Part shown: positions 12,001 to 27,000 of the stretch, one piece after another
How positions within the stretch are numbered: the stretch's first letter is position 1
Layout of the letters: each line of letters starts with the position of its first letter
Source: Spisula solida
Taxonomy: Eukaryota; Mollusca; Bivalvia; Venerida; Mactridae
NCBI GenBank assembly: GCA_947247005.1
Contig: OX365962.1
Span: forward strand, 5,119,201-5,183,200
DNA length: 64,000 nucleotides
Reading direction: 5' to 3'
Position numbers and translations under genes: made by a program
The notes under the pieces: model-generated
The model's input: the letters and a program-made list of their open reading frames with translations, nothing else
Told to the model about the DNA's origin: nothing
The model's database searches: none

Positions 12001-15000
12001 GACTATAATGGGTTCAGACTAGCATTCAGGCACGGGTGACTTCCTACAGGGCATTCCCTTATTAAGTATCCGGCATTACGTATTTAAACAGTTATTTCGA
12101 AATAAATTGAATTAATAAGAGCACTTAAGTCGTTTTGGCGAGGAACAAATAACACAACAGCATAATTCGTAAGGTTTGTATTCATTCAATATTAGGAGTA
12201 GTGTCAGCCATTATTGTATATCATTTTCATTTGTTAATGGAGCTCAAAACTAGGAACACTCGAACGGACGCTTTAATGTTAATTAAACAAAAGAATGATA
12301 TGTCCTTACGTAAGACGATCCGTTATTAAACAAAAGAATGATATGTCCTTATGTAAGACGATCCGTTAAACTGATACAACGTTCGATCGTAGCGTGGTAT
12401 ATTTACCCATGTAACAAACAAGTTAAACAACTATTTCAGGTTAAGAACAAGAAACGCTGGAGTCAGGTGATGTACATGTCGTATGTACTGGACTATCTAA
12501 TGCACCAAATGGATGACGGTAATAACTTACCTACCGTAAATACCCGCACATAAGGCGATGTTTTATATAAAATCCCAATTTGTCAGTCCGTTGTCCGGAA
12601 TGCGTCTTTTAACCAAGGCCGACTTATAAGCAGTGGTATACGTTATTGTATACTGTCAACATTTTTAACGTGAATCTATTTTTGTATTGAATACGGTCAG
12701 CAGTTTTAACGTGCATATTATATTTTCTTTTTACCAGGAAGTATTAAGGTCATATCTGTCATATTTGAGCAAACAATAATTTGAGGTTGGAGAATCTCTT
12801 TTTGTGACTTTATTGGCTGAGACTTCTACCTTATTATGATATTTTAAAACACAAAAAAATGTTGCTGTAGAAAAGCCAGCTTCGCCTCAGACAATCTATT
12901 GTGGGTCGTCACAAAAACGGAAATATTACCATTGTAACAAGACACTTTTGATCGAACAACATAAACTGTGAATATTATTTATTTCACATATGATTACTTA
13001 GTTTATTTTAATATATTTATATTTTATGTGTTTAGCCACGGACGATGAGACTTACATACTGACTACAGACGCTGATGTTAGGTTTACACCTGATTCTGTA
13101 GAGGCATTGCTAGATCTTATGACACGTGATCACAGAGTGGGCGCGGTCTGTGCTAGGACACACCCACTTGGCAGCGGACCACTTGTGTGGTATCAAGTAT
13201 TCGAGTACGCCATTGGTCATTGGTTTCAGAAGGTGCGTTTTTGTAGTTTTCCTGCATATTGAATTGTCAAAGCAGTATGTATATACGACACATGGTAATA
13301 GCCAAAACACTATTTAATGCTTTGCGGTCTTTCAACAGGCTAAATATCATTGAAAGTGATCTGATAGGCGACAACATCGGTGGTTATTGCAGATGTATTT
13401 ATTATTGTAATTATAGGTTTATTTTTGTATTTTGTAACAGAATCTTTATCACACTATACAAAATAAGTTAAGACGTCGATTTAATTTTATTTGAATTGTT
13501 TACACATTTTGTCTCGTTTTATCAATCCAAAAATAAATTTTCGTCGTCCGTCACACAATAAATCAAAACAAAAATGATTACATAACCCATTACATATTCC
13601 CACATAACGAAGTTAATAAATGCACTTGAATTAATGAACCCTTTCATCCAATCAGATGCTCAGTATAGATGCTAACTAGAGATGTCGTTACGAACGCTAT
13701 ACGCAAGGTTTAAACGGTCATATAAGATATCCATGGATGCCCACGTGTGATGTCATATCAAGGCATCTTGCAATTTACGTCCTTATGCCAAACATTAATT
13801 AAACAATTAATTTCCATTGCAGGCAGCGGAGCACGTTCTTGGTTCCGTACTGTGTTCACCGGGTTGTTTCAGCGTATACAGATGTAAGGCTATACGGGAC
13901 ATTATACCACAGTACGCTTCTAATGTAGAACATGCATTCCAGTTTCTCACTAAGGACATGGGAGAGGATCGCTGGTTCTGTACATTAATGGTAAGATAGG
14001 GCCTGCTGTAAATTCATTGTTTTTCGAGGGGTTGAATTTTCGTTGATTTCGTTGTAAAAAATACTCACGAAATATAATCCCCACGATAAATCGACCACAC
14101 AAATACAGAACAAGGGTTTACCCTTTTATGTTTATTTATCAACTAATTTATGACCGCACGAAAATGCATTTTTATCAAAATCCATGAAATTTAATACCCA
14201 CGAACATATGTGATTTTACAGTAATCGTTATGTCAAACTTTCTTAAGGACATGGGGGATGATTTATTGTGTGTGGGTGCATACTTTTTTCAAATGCATTT
14301 TATTCTTCAAATTGATATTTGATGGGTACAGTAAGCATTGCATTATGATGCACTACATATACCCTTGAAGTTAAACAAAAAATAAATATTAATATAGTGA
14401 ATTTATTGAAGTATGACAGCATTTTCATTGTAAATCTTGCTCGTTCGCAAACACAAAAACTGCCCAACGGTACTTGCTAAAATGTATATCATTCTTACAA
14501 TATAACTCTAGGGAACAAACTCTTACTTAGTTTAAGACTGAAAAATGTATACTTTGAAAGATATTCAAGGAACACTGCCATATTTCTACTTTCGGTTTGC
14601 AAGGTCATTGATGATCATTGATTTTTTGCATGATACAAGTTAATGAATTTGTTTCATAATTATTTCTTTGTAAGAGTTTGTTCCTTATACTATTGGCTAT
14701 GTCCCCAACAACAAACTTTGACTCTGTTGACTTTGTTTGTAAACGAGTAAGATTTGCAATAAAAATGCTGTCATGCTTCAAAAAATTCACTTTATCAATA
14801 TTTATTTTGGGTTGAACTTCATGAGTACATGTAGTGCATCATAATACTATGCTTACTGTACCCAACACATTTCAACTTTAAGAATAAAATGCTTTTTAAA
14901 AAAACAAGCTCAATCTCACTATGAATTATCCTCTGATACCTTAAGTCGAATGTTCTCAATCGACTACTAAATGAGTAATGGAAATTTGGACTTAAATCAT

Positions 15001-18000
15001 GTTATGTCAGCTTACCTGTCAGTCTGATTTCAAATCAGATTCTATGTTTTTCTATATTTGCCGAAAAGAAACAATTGTAATACAGTCAAATTGCGTTATA
15101 AATGTACCATTTGCCAATTTGTTTCCCGACTCTATCAAAATAGTTTTTTAATGCAGTCGAATCTTGCTTATGTCGAATTATCCCATATAATTTCTCAGTA
15201 CATGTATTGATTGAAATGCAAACAATTCATATGTATATACACCAGGTACAGAGTGGATGGAGAATAGAATATTGTGCAGCATCAGAGAACAGTACACATT
15301 GTCCGGAAGATTTTGATGAATTCTTCAAACAAAGAAGAAGATGGGTGGCTTCTACACTTGCAAACTTAATGCTGTTAATCAAAGAGTGGCACATCAGTAT
15401 GTGTTAATTTCTTTCATAATTATTTATGACACATTATAGGGGAGATCAACTACGTGGGACGTTCAAAAATAAACAGGACTGAGGCCTTCACTGCTACAGT
15501 TTTCAATATTATACAAATATTATTACATAATATGGAATCGGAATTCAATTGCGAAAATTCGGTATCTGATTTATCGAGTTCACGTTCTCTCATAATAATA
15601 CTATCATATCATTTGTTTTCAAACTTCGCCGTAACATTTCACGTTTCATGTTGGACGATGTCTGCAAAAATGACGACATTTAGAGGTTAGGTACTAAAAG
15701 TTGAACTCCAAGAGTGACAACTTCGTGACGCTAAAGTGACGTCATCAGAACGTAAGGAAATACGGACAAACACCAAGTTCTGTCAATAACAAGATGATTC
15801 TGTCCTCTGAATCGTATTTTTAAGACAGGGAAGTCATAGGAGATCATAAGAACGTTTGTAACGTCAGTTACCGAGATATTTTCTAAGTATCAACGTTTCA
15901 TGATGACTACGTAATAGAGTGTACCTTTAATACTATCGTGTTGTATTCATATGCAAAGTGCCCATTGGCAAACTATTCGTTTTCATAGTTTTTATAATTC
16001 GTCTTTTTAATATCGTAAAAGCTCGCTTATTAGACGACTTGGAATATTAGTCGCCCCGGACGGACAAAGAACAGCGTACAAAATATTACGAAAAATGTCA
16101 TTAATGCCACTTGTGTCTGTATTTCAGTTGCCAAGCTGAATCACCGAGTGTCCTATGTGTTTCTGATCTATCAGTCAATTTTGTTATTTGCGACATTGAT
16201 AGGACCAAGCTCCGTCATTCTCGTGGTATCCGGTAAGTTCATGATGAAAACGCATTTTGCCGTATTTATTGTATATCCATATACTGTAAAATAAATTAAT
16301 TTCATTGAGATGAAATTTTGCGGTTTTGATGTAAAAGACTATTTCGTGGGGACGTAAATTCGTGGATTTTGTATTTCAGTAAAAACAATCGGGTGAAAAT
16401 CTGTACTAATTATCAAAATTCCATTATTTTTAAACACCAATCAATGCTAATAAGTAATATTATTAATATAAGTCTCTATGAACTGACAAGCAAATATGGA
16501 TTAATGAATAAACACTCCAATTATACAGTAATGCTAATTACACTAATATGTCATATAACCATATAACGATTACCTAACAATCCATTTTATAATCCACAAG
16601 TGTCGTCTTTTCTACTCTATTGTTTACATGGAATTTATAATTTGTGTAAAACACTTTTGGTCAAGCTGAAATTGACTACCGTACTTGACACGTCTAAAAA
16701 TAGTCATAGTGGTACTGTGTAAGTTTACCTGTATGTACAACTAGTGGAAGCTGGTTAAACCCAGATATTAGGACATACACAGTTTAAATCACGAATACTG
16801 TTAGTTGTGTTATTGCAAACGTAATATGCTATGATCAGGTAATGAATGGAGATTCTGATAAAAAATAATTATGGTTTATGATGTAAGTAAACTTTAAAAA
16901 TCCTTGACTCATATACTGGAAAAACGAACTCTGTAAAACGAACGCGGTAAATTTGCACTTTGTCAATTTACATATTCATTAGTTGGTAAAATTATTTGTT
17001 GGGATTTGATTTCGTGGTTGAGGTCATCCACGAAATCCACGAAGTTTAATCCCCTTCGAATATTAATGATTTTACAGGATATGCTTACTGACAGTATTGT
17101 ATATACATTGTACCTTTAGTTTTTATAAAGTCAGTATAAAGGTTTTTTACATTCTAACTTTAATGTGATTTGGTATACTGATATCCCCTCGGGTTTAAAA
17201 AGTACCGATTTAAAGTCTACATTTAGACAAGGCACCGCCTGCTCAGCCGACTGAATATTTACCCTCCGATCATTGATCATAAGTCGTCTGTTACTCTCTT
17301 CGGTAAACTCATTAATGTTCGCGTGTATAAAATTTCATGGTTTATGGTAGAATGGTTAATAGAAAATCTCGTGCTATGTATGTTTTGTGTCATTCATTCT
17401 AGGGTATTTAATTTCGCGGTCAAGTTCATCCGCGAAATCAACGAAAATTAATCAGACGCGAATATTAATAACTTTACCGTATTTGAACCCTATTCTGTTG
17501 TAGGAGGTTTAGAGTATGCGTGGAAGACTGGGGGTCTTGCTGCAATGGTCATGCAGCTATTAACATGCGTCGTGTTCACATTTGTTTGTTTGACGACGTC
17601 ATCCAAGACACAGCTCAGTGTAAGAATATAATATATGTTTCTGTGATGTTATAAGTTACGAATTTATTCGTTTTCATCTTGTTTTAACGTACATGACAAT
17701 TGTATTATTGATGTGATTTCCTTGGTACTGTGTTGCGCTTTCCAACCAGTTCTTACAAATGGGTCCGAATCGGGGATATTTGACCATACCCCACATGTAA
17801 ATATGTAAATCGAGAATTTGTTATGCCAATAAAATAATTTAATTTTGGTCATGAAAGCAATTACCATATTCCATAATCCAATGAATAAGCTTGAGAACCT
17901 AAGACAAACAACTTCGACATCGGTAGGCGTTGTGTTCTGTGCTCTGACGTCATTTTACCACATTCTAAAGTTTGTATTGTACAATAATTTATGTATTTGT

Positions 18001-21000
18001 AATTTTGGTATTACTGGACTGTTTTATGTTATTAGTGTTATAATGTTTTAATCCCCTACCGGTTTTTGAACGGAAGGGACTATAGGTCTGCCCTCTGTCT
18101 GTCCGTCAAAGAATCTTGATCCTGATATAGTAACTGAAAAAGTTTCCAAGCTAGGTTTATGGAACTTTTAATGTGGATAGGCGGCAAGAAGGGGATTATC
18201 ATTATGCACGTCTAAAATATTTTGATTTTGACAAAAATTGTGATTGTTATGGTGACAGAAAGAGTGAAAATACATGCATGTCCAAATCGGGATCCTGCCA
18301 TAACTCAAACAGTTTCCAAGCTAAGTTTATGAAACTTGATATGTGGATAGGGGCAATAAGGGGAATATGCACGTCTAAAAATATTGTGATTCTGATTGCT
18401 ATTGTGGTTTCTATAGCAACAAACACATTGGCAATGGCTTCAAACCGGTAGAGGACATCTGTTTTGCTTAAAATTCTTAATGACGTGTTGATTTTTGTAA
18501 TTTAGTAATTGTTTAGTTTGGTATGGGTAGTTTAATGAATTTACCGAGAATTGTTTAATATCCTTTCGAAATATTTAATAAATTCGAGTAGTCAATCCAT
18601 CTGAACTAGGACTTTTATTTTTTGGCATTTTGTACAAGGCGGTTGTACATTCCTTTCCTGTTAGTTTGCATTCACATTGCGTTTTTGAACTTCATTTAGT
18701 GAAATACTCTACTCAGTCATGTCATTCAAACACTGGGTCAACCAATCTTGAAACTCGACCAAGTCGCATTATAGATGGGTAATTACGATACATGTATGTT
18801 TGACGGGAATGTTCGATTTTCATTTCCCGATAAGTGTATTTTAACCTCAACCAATGGATAGGAATGCATGTTGGTGATATGTTTCTTGAATACTTCATAG
18901 AATATGTTGAAGAAGTATAAGTTAATATTTACACATATAATGTATTGATAAATAACTTTGTACGTGTTTTATGCATCCATGTTTTATTGTCTAGGTTGCT
19001 AAGTTTATCACGTTTGTGTATGCTGTTGTTATGACTGCGGTTGTTGTGGGTACCGCTGTACAGATTGCAAGGGATTTTAATGGTGAAGCTAGTGGTAGGT
19101 AGTACGTCTATAGAGCCATTGATATAAATGGTGATGTCTTAGTGTTTACATTAAACTTTTGCAAATAAAGCCAAATGTTGCATAATTGTTCCCTATAAGT
19201 TGTTTGATCATTGGACTGACAAATGGTTTCTTCTCCCTTGACATTAGCTACCGTTATGTCCTCCATATAGAAGTTTCTTGCGGAATAGCAAAGTTAGTTG
19301 TACTCAGTAACTGGTTGAAAATTGTAGAACTGTAATATTATTGACAAACGGTGCAAACAAACACCTCCTCTCTTTGGTGCAACAATTTTTTTATTTACAA
19401 TTTGACTATGATGGTAGATACAACCTTGTTGGACCAAAGGGACGAACTGCTTATTGCTGTTGCATTTTATCTCTATCCCGTTATTGGACCCGAGATCAAT
19501 TTTGGGTGGAATTATTCGAAATCAGCCAAACCTACTTCTAGACCTCCACCTGAAGTTTGACATTTCATTGGCGACATAAGGGATTCTACTGCTATGACAA
19601 ATTGCCAGAACATTGCATATCCCTCAACATGTACTGATTGCAACCGCACAAACATAGATTGGTCGGTGATAATAGCATTCCGTACGAAATTTTTAGTTGT
19701 ACAAAAGTACACGAAATTTAAATTTATTGCCTTTGATAATGCAATTAGTATTCATTTATGACGTGCTTCATTGTCTAGGATATCAGTATACATTTATTAT
19801 ACGTTTTCGTTGTTTGTTATAGTACAATTACAGCATTAGAATAAATAGCAGACATGTTTGTATTTGATAATACAATTACGGCATTAGCATTCATTGATCA
19901 CATGTTTGTATTGTGTTTGATACAATGTTATACAGCTACGATATCATTACACATGTATAACGTGTGTTCATTGTCTTTTATAGCGATAAGTGACACCATC
20001 ACTGTATCTACAACAACAGTATATATCGGAACCATGGCCGCCATCTTTGTTGTTGCTGGTATTATGCATCTACAGGAGATATTTTTCCTGCTTCATGGAG
20101 TATGGTACCTCCTCTGTCTACCAGCCGGCTACCTTATCCTTATGATATATAGTATATGTAACATCACAGATAGATCTTGGGGTAAGTAACAGTAACCATG
20201 TCGTTCAGCTAGTGCATTCAGCTTTCTAATTGCTGAAACTAGATCATCCAGCTAAGACATTCAGCTTTTTAATTGCTGAAACTAGATCATCCAGCTAGGG
20301 CATTCAACTTTTTGATTGCTGAAACCAGGCCATCCAGCTAAGACATTCAGCTTTTTAATTGCTGAAACTAGATCATCCAGCTAGGGCATTCAACTTTTTG
20401 ATTGCTGAAACCAGGCCATCCAGCTAAGACATTCAGCTTTTTAATTGCTGAAACTAGATCATCCAGCTAGGGCATTCAACTCTTTGATTGCTGAAACCAG
20501 GCCATCCAGCTAAGACATTCAGCTTTTTAATTGCTGAAACTAGATCATCCATATAGGGCATTCAGCTTTTTAATTGCTGAAACCAGGTCATTCAGCTAGG
20601 TCATTCAGTTTTTGTATTGCTGAAACAATGTCCTTCAATTCAGCTTTTTGATAACTGGGGCTTAGGCAGTTCATTTTCTCGTTCGGATATGTGTTGGACA
20701 TTGTGCCTTGAAATTTTGGTATTTAATGTGTTCTGTGCTCGGCTTGTTTGGTGCTGCCATCCCTGCCCGAGTTGCTATTTAATTGTTTTTCGAACTTTAA
20801 AATCCCCCACAAGGTTGTTTCGTTTATTTCAAAATGGCAGATGCACTGTTTCTGTTGGGCGTTATTATGTGGTTCGATGTTCTTGGGATCATCGGCTTTG
20901 TAGTCGTCTTTTATGGCCACAGTCAACTTCGCTGACCATATTAGATTGAAAACAAATCGTATTGATCTTTCTATCTATAATATACTGAACGAAGGGGCGT

Positions 21001-24000
21001 ACATGGTGACACCGTCATTGTAATACATGTTTATTCATGCATGCAGAAATGTCTGAATCAAGATATTGTCTCCGGAATATATCAATACGACACCAATCTT
21101 GAAACTGACCTATATTTTGTAATTGTGTATACATGTATGTTGGTACAATGTACATGATTTGTTTGTAGGAACACGAGAAGTGAAGACACACTCAGTATTG
21201 TCAAAACAACTCAGTTGGAAAGACACAGTGACAAATACGTTCAAAAACATATTTTTGTAAGTTTTCATTAAATTAATAAATATTTTATATTTTGACCCAA
21301 ATTGAAAAATATCGTTTTCTTATAAAATCTTTTTTTTTTTGAGGTTTTGGTATATTTTATTTGGTATAGCTCATTTTCATATTTACAAACAAGCTCATTG
21401 GCTTTTTAAAGACTTCACTGACAAAGTTTAAAACTACCTATTATTCAATTTACAAAAATAAGCACATTAATACAATATACAGTAACCTCATATAATGTTC
21501 TTATAAAATCTTCATGTTGTTTCTTTTAAAAAAATGCCGCGTTAAAATAGTCAGTATCAACTGGCTAGTCAGTATCACGGTACCAGTATTAACCATCAAC
21601 TGAATAGTCAGTATCACGGTATGAGTATTAACCATCAACTGGCTAGTCAGTATCACGGTACGAGTATTAACCATCAACTGGCTAGTCAGTATCACGGTAC
21701 GAGTATTAACCATCAACTGGCTAGTCAGTATCACGGTACGAGTATTAATCATCAACTGATCACGGTACGAGTATTAACCATCAACTGGCTAGTCAGTATC
21801 ACGGTACGAGTATTAATCATCAACTGGCTAGTCAGTATCACGGTACGAGTATTAACCATCAACTGGCTAGTCAGTATCACGGTACGAGTATTAACCATCA
21901 ACTGGCTAGTCAGTATCACGGTACGAGTATTAATCATCAACTGGCTAGTCAGTATCACGGTACGAGTATTAACCATCAACTGGCTAGTGTAACATAATGG
22001 GCTTCTACCATCCATTATAATTATGCACACATGTGATATCTGAGACAGACATCTATACTGTTATTTAGATTGTATTGCATAATACAAACATTACTATCGG
22101 TCAGTCTACAAGTACTATCAATACACTATTATGATCAGAATTATAGCCTTGGGCACATACAATAGTATGATGCAACTGAACCAATTAATATGTCTGGGCT
22201 ATGTCTGGGCTGGTGAATATACGATACCAGAATGTAAGAATTAGGGAGTCGAGTCGAGGCAGCGACAGGAGTAAGACGTGTTAGTTAGGTCCGGGCGGCC
22301 ATTAACAAGCGAGTTAGCTTGGGCCATAAGCCTAGCCATTATGCTAGAAGATTTATTAACAATTGATTGTTGACTTATGCTACGAACCTGATAGGGAGCG
22401 AAGTACTACATTGATAATTATGGAACTGTATATATAACTTTATGAATCGACATTATAATTATTAAACCACTTATACGATATGAAATAGTGTTACTTATTC
22501 AACACAGTCACGCTGGACTACGTGACACTAGTCAGTATCACGGTACGAGTATTAACCATCAACTGGCTAGTCAGTATCACGGTACGAGTATTAATCATCA
22601 ACTGGCTAGTCAGTATCACGGTACGAGTATTAACCATCAACTGGCTAGTCAGTATCACGGTACGAGTATTAACCATCAACTGGCTAGTCAGTATCACGGT
22701 ACCAGTATTAACCATCAACTGGCTGTTGTGTTACAGTTTCAGTACCATAATATATCAATTTTGAGGTAATTTTGTTACAAAATAGCTTAACTTGTTTCAT
22801 ATTACCAACAAAAAGAAAAGTGGTCAAAATGGGATATATCGTTTAATGTTTTTGGAAGGACCCCATTTTATGATGGAATTGATTGAAAAATTAAAACGTT
22901 GATTTATAATATTTTAAAATACATTGGACGTTGGGTATTTTATAGTTTTTGCTCGAACCACTTCTAACTTTATTATTTACAGTTGTTGCTTTTCGAAGCC
23001 ACCAGAGACTACATCTGTTTCGGTTCAGACCGAGATTATGAAGAACCGTAACTCACGATCTACATCTGAAGGGGGTCCATTAGACAGTATGGGTGTTATG
23101 TATGATAACACTACACCAGTTACAGAAGACTCCGTGAGGTACGTCCGAATTACGACTATTTTGGCTCGTTAAAGCCTAGATCTCACTGAGAAATTCCATA
23201 GCGGCGATGTTCTCCCGATTTCATCCGATATCACGAACCGTATCATGAATTCCCCGAATAAACCATGAGAAACCTGTTTCCAATGTCGTGATATCGTATT
23301 GAAATCCATTGGGACTACATCGCCGAGGCATAAAATGCTCAGTGGAACCTAGACTTAAGGAAATGAATTTGTATTATTTTCGGGGTAACTTTTTTGAGTT
23401 CTTCACTTGATTTTTCGTTTATAATGCTTATCATCAATTAATGTCTAATATGTTTAAGAAAAACTATATTTATTATTTTCTCGGTCACTTTTTCGAGTTG
23501 TTTTCTGAAATGTGATAATTAATATCTAATATCTTTCATGTCAATTAAAACGGTCGACATTGTTTAAAATACCATCTTTTACAACGTGTGAAGGCATGGA
23601 TATATATCGCTGGCTTAGAATGAGAAGGTCGTATGAAGAAAAAACTGTTTTTAAACTTCAGATTGGTCAACATGACAACTTGTCAAAATATGTCAAATGT
23701 CAAAAATGCATGTGTCTTATAAGGTACTTACGACCTTCTAATTCTAAGCCAGCGATATATACAGCTACATATGTGGTCTATATTATAGGAGAGTCGGTGC
23801 TGATAGTGATCTGCCTGCCATTGCTGAAGATATACAACTATTTATGTTGTCTATATTGTAGGAGTGTGGGCGTAGATAGTCATCTGTCTGTGATTGCTGA
23901 AGATATACAGATATTTATGTTGTCTATATTGTAGGAGTGTGGGCGTAGATAGTCATCTGTCTGTGATTGCTGAAGATATACAGATATTTATGTTGTCTAT

Positions 24001-27000
24001 ATTGTAGGAGTGTGGGCGTAGATAGTCATCTGTCTGTGATTGCTGAAGATATAAAGATATTTATGTTGTCTATATTGTAGCCTTGTAGGAGTGTGGGCGT
24101 AGATAGTCATCTGTCTGTGATTGCTGATAATATACATATATTTATGTTGTCTATATTATAGGAGTGTCGGTGCTGATAGTCATTTGTATGTCATTGTCGA
24201 AGATATACATATATTTATGTTGTCTATATTATAGGAGTGTCGGTGCTGAAAGTCATTTGTATGTCATTGCTGAAGATATACAATTATTTATGTTGTCTAT
24301 ATTATAGGAGTGTCGGTGCTGAAAGTCATTTGTATGTCATTGCTGAAGATATACAATTATTTATGTTGTCTATATTATAGGAGTGTCGGTGCTGGTAGTC
24401 ATCAGTCTGTGATTGCTGAAGATATACAGATATTTATGTTGTCTATATTATAGGAGTGTGGGAGCTGATAGTCATCTGTCTGTCATTGACGAAGATATAA
24501 AGATATTCATGTTGTCTATATTATAGGAGTGTCGGTGCTGAAAGTCATTTGTATGTCATTGCTGAAGATATACAATTATTTATGTTGTCTATATTATAGG
24601 AGTGTGGGAGCTGATATTCATCTGTCTGTGATTGCTGGAGATATACAACTATTTATGTTGTCTATATTGTAGGAGTGTGGGCGTAGATAGTCATCTGTCT
24701 GTGATTGCGAAAGATATACAGATATTTATGTTGTCTATATTATAGGAGTGTGGGAGCTGATATTCATCTGTCTGTAATTGCTGAAGATATACAACTATTT
24801 ATGTTGTCTATATTATAGGAGTATGGGAGCTGATAGTCATATGCCTGTCATTGCTGAAGATATAAAACTATTTATGTTGTCAATATTATAGGAGTGTGGG
24901 AGCTGATAGTCATCTGTCTGTCATTGCTGAAGAAGAGTTACCTAGAACATATGGAGCATGTAAGTTTATTTAAGCCTAGGTCTCATGAATTCCACATAGG
25001 CAATGTTCTCCCGAGTTCTTCTTATACTACCCGATTCATCTTATGACTTAGATACGTGTAGTCTAATGACATCCTGACGTTTCCACTGTGCCACGAGAAA
25101 CCTGTTCCCGATGTCCTTATAGCTCATTAATTTCAATCGGGAGTACATCGCCCAGGCAAAAAATTCTCAGTGGGAGGACCTAGGCTTTAGATAAATTATA
25201 GCACAGGCAGAGATTATATCTACGTATAAACTTGTTGGTTGAGGAGCACTTTACTTTGCTACATGTAGTCCTTTCTGTAAATAATGAGATAAAACAAGGA
25301 GAATGTATATAAATCATTATCGCGGTACCAGTATTTCAGTTCCAGTACAATAATAGATCAATTTTAGGTCTGCATGACTTGTTTCGTATTGCCAACAAAA
25401 AGAAAATTGGTATAAATGTTATACATCGTTTAATGTTTTTAATTATACACATGTAGTACAGGGTGATCATTAATATATGATAAAATAAATCACTTTAATA
25501 ACTTTGTCAGATTTTACGATAGGTTTGACCCTTGTAACAAAGCTAATGAGCCCAAGGTTTTATTTAATATGAATAATAAATTCATGCGACGTCAACGTGA
25601 CATAAATTACATCGTCGATGCTGCCGTACATTTTTAGTTGTTCCAAACAATTTGGCGATCGGATCATTTCACTGAAGTTCAAATTTACTTGGCCTCTTCA
25701 ATCATTGGACTTCAATCCTAAGGGTTTCATTTATGGGGATGTTTGGAGGAGGGAGTGTATACTCTACATCCAAAAACAATACTTTATTTGAAAACTTCAC
25801 AAAACAATATGAAGTTTGTAGCATCGGTGGTGTAACATGTAAAGTCTCAATCGGTAACTTTCAACGCCGTTTGCTGCTGGTTTTGTCAGCTTTGCAGAAT
25901 AAAGGGAAACATTTTTAATATCTGCTGTAAACAATGTGACATTTGAAAATGATATACATGTATGTGCAGAATAAAACATACATTGTATGCTAATCAAGGG
26001 TATATAACACTATAACACTAAAACTGACACAGTTATTAAAGTTATTTATGTTGTCATATGTTAATGACCCTTCTGTATAATTAGAATGATTCCTTTTTAT
26101 ATAATATGTTTTATCTATTGTACATGTATTCACCACAAGACCAAATTGAAAATTGGTATAACACCAAATATGTTATTTACTATAAATAAATCGTTAGTTA
26201 CTAACTTACCTACTTACAAGGACTGGAATGATTCCATTTACGTTTTGTAAAATAATAATACAAATCGGACAGGGAAGACAGCAACAAGCAGGAACAGCAT
26301 GGGATGAAAAGTACATAAAAACAACAACAAAACAGTAACAAAGATTGCAAATCACAAAGACAACTACATGTATAAAAATGATAAAAAAATAACACACAAA
26401 TGAAACTTAAAATAACTGAGAAGACCACATCCCTCTACTACAACAGCGCGCCGCATCAGTCAAATGAATCACATTCTAAACAATAATGGCTACATTACAA
26501 GTAAAGAAAGTAACGTGTTTGGTTTCAGCTGCATATGCACAGAATGATTGTGATGATGATGATGGTGATACTGACAGTGAGACTGTGACGGAAGTGAAGG
26601 ACTGGCTCCCAGCAGACATGGTATAAGTCTATTCTGTACATTTTGTACATTTATACTTCAATGATAATAATTTTTTACCTAGTTCGATTTTGTTTCCGCA
26701 AACATGGTGTAGTGTATTATGTAAATTATTTATACTAGTTTAATTGTTTAGGTCTATTGTATAACAGCAGACATGGTATGGTTTATTATTTACATTGTTT
26801 GTACTAGTCCATACACATTTAACGTGATTAAGTGGGTAACGTAACATCCATTGTTGGTAACGTAACCTCTTCTGTTTCGTGGGCATGTGAGAAGAGAAAC
26901 AGGTGTTTTGTCCTTTGTAAGCCTACAAATACATTATGTAATGATACCACTTTAGTTTGCGTTTGGTTTGACTCGGCACATTGGACATCCCGTTCTCTCG

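Noticed and set aside
21545..22725. CRISPR-like direct repeats
   Set aside because: Units are contiguous without unique spacers, in a eukaryotic intron. It is a minisatellite.
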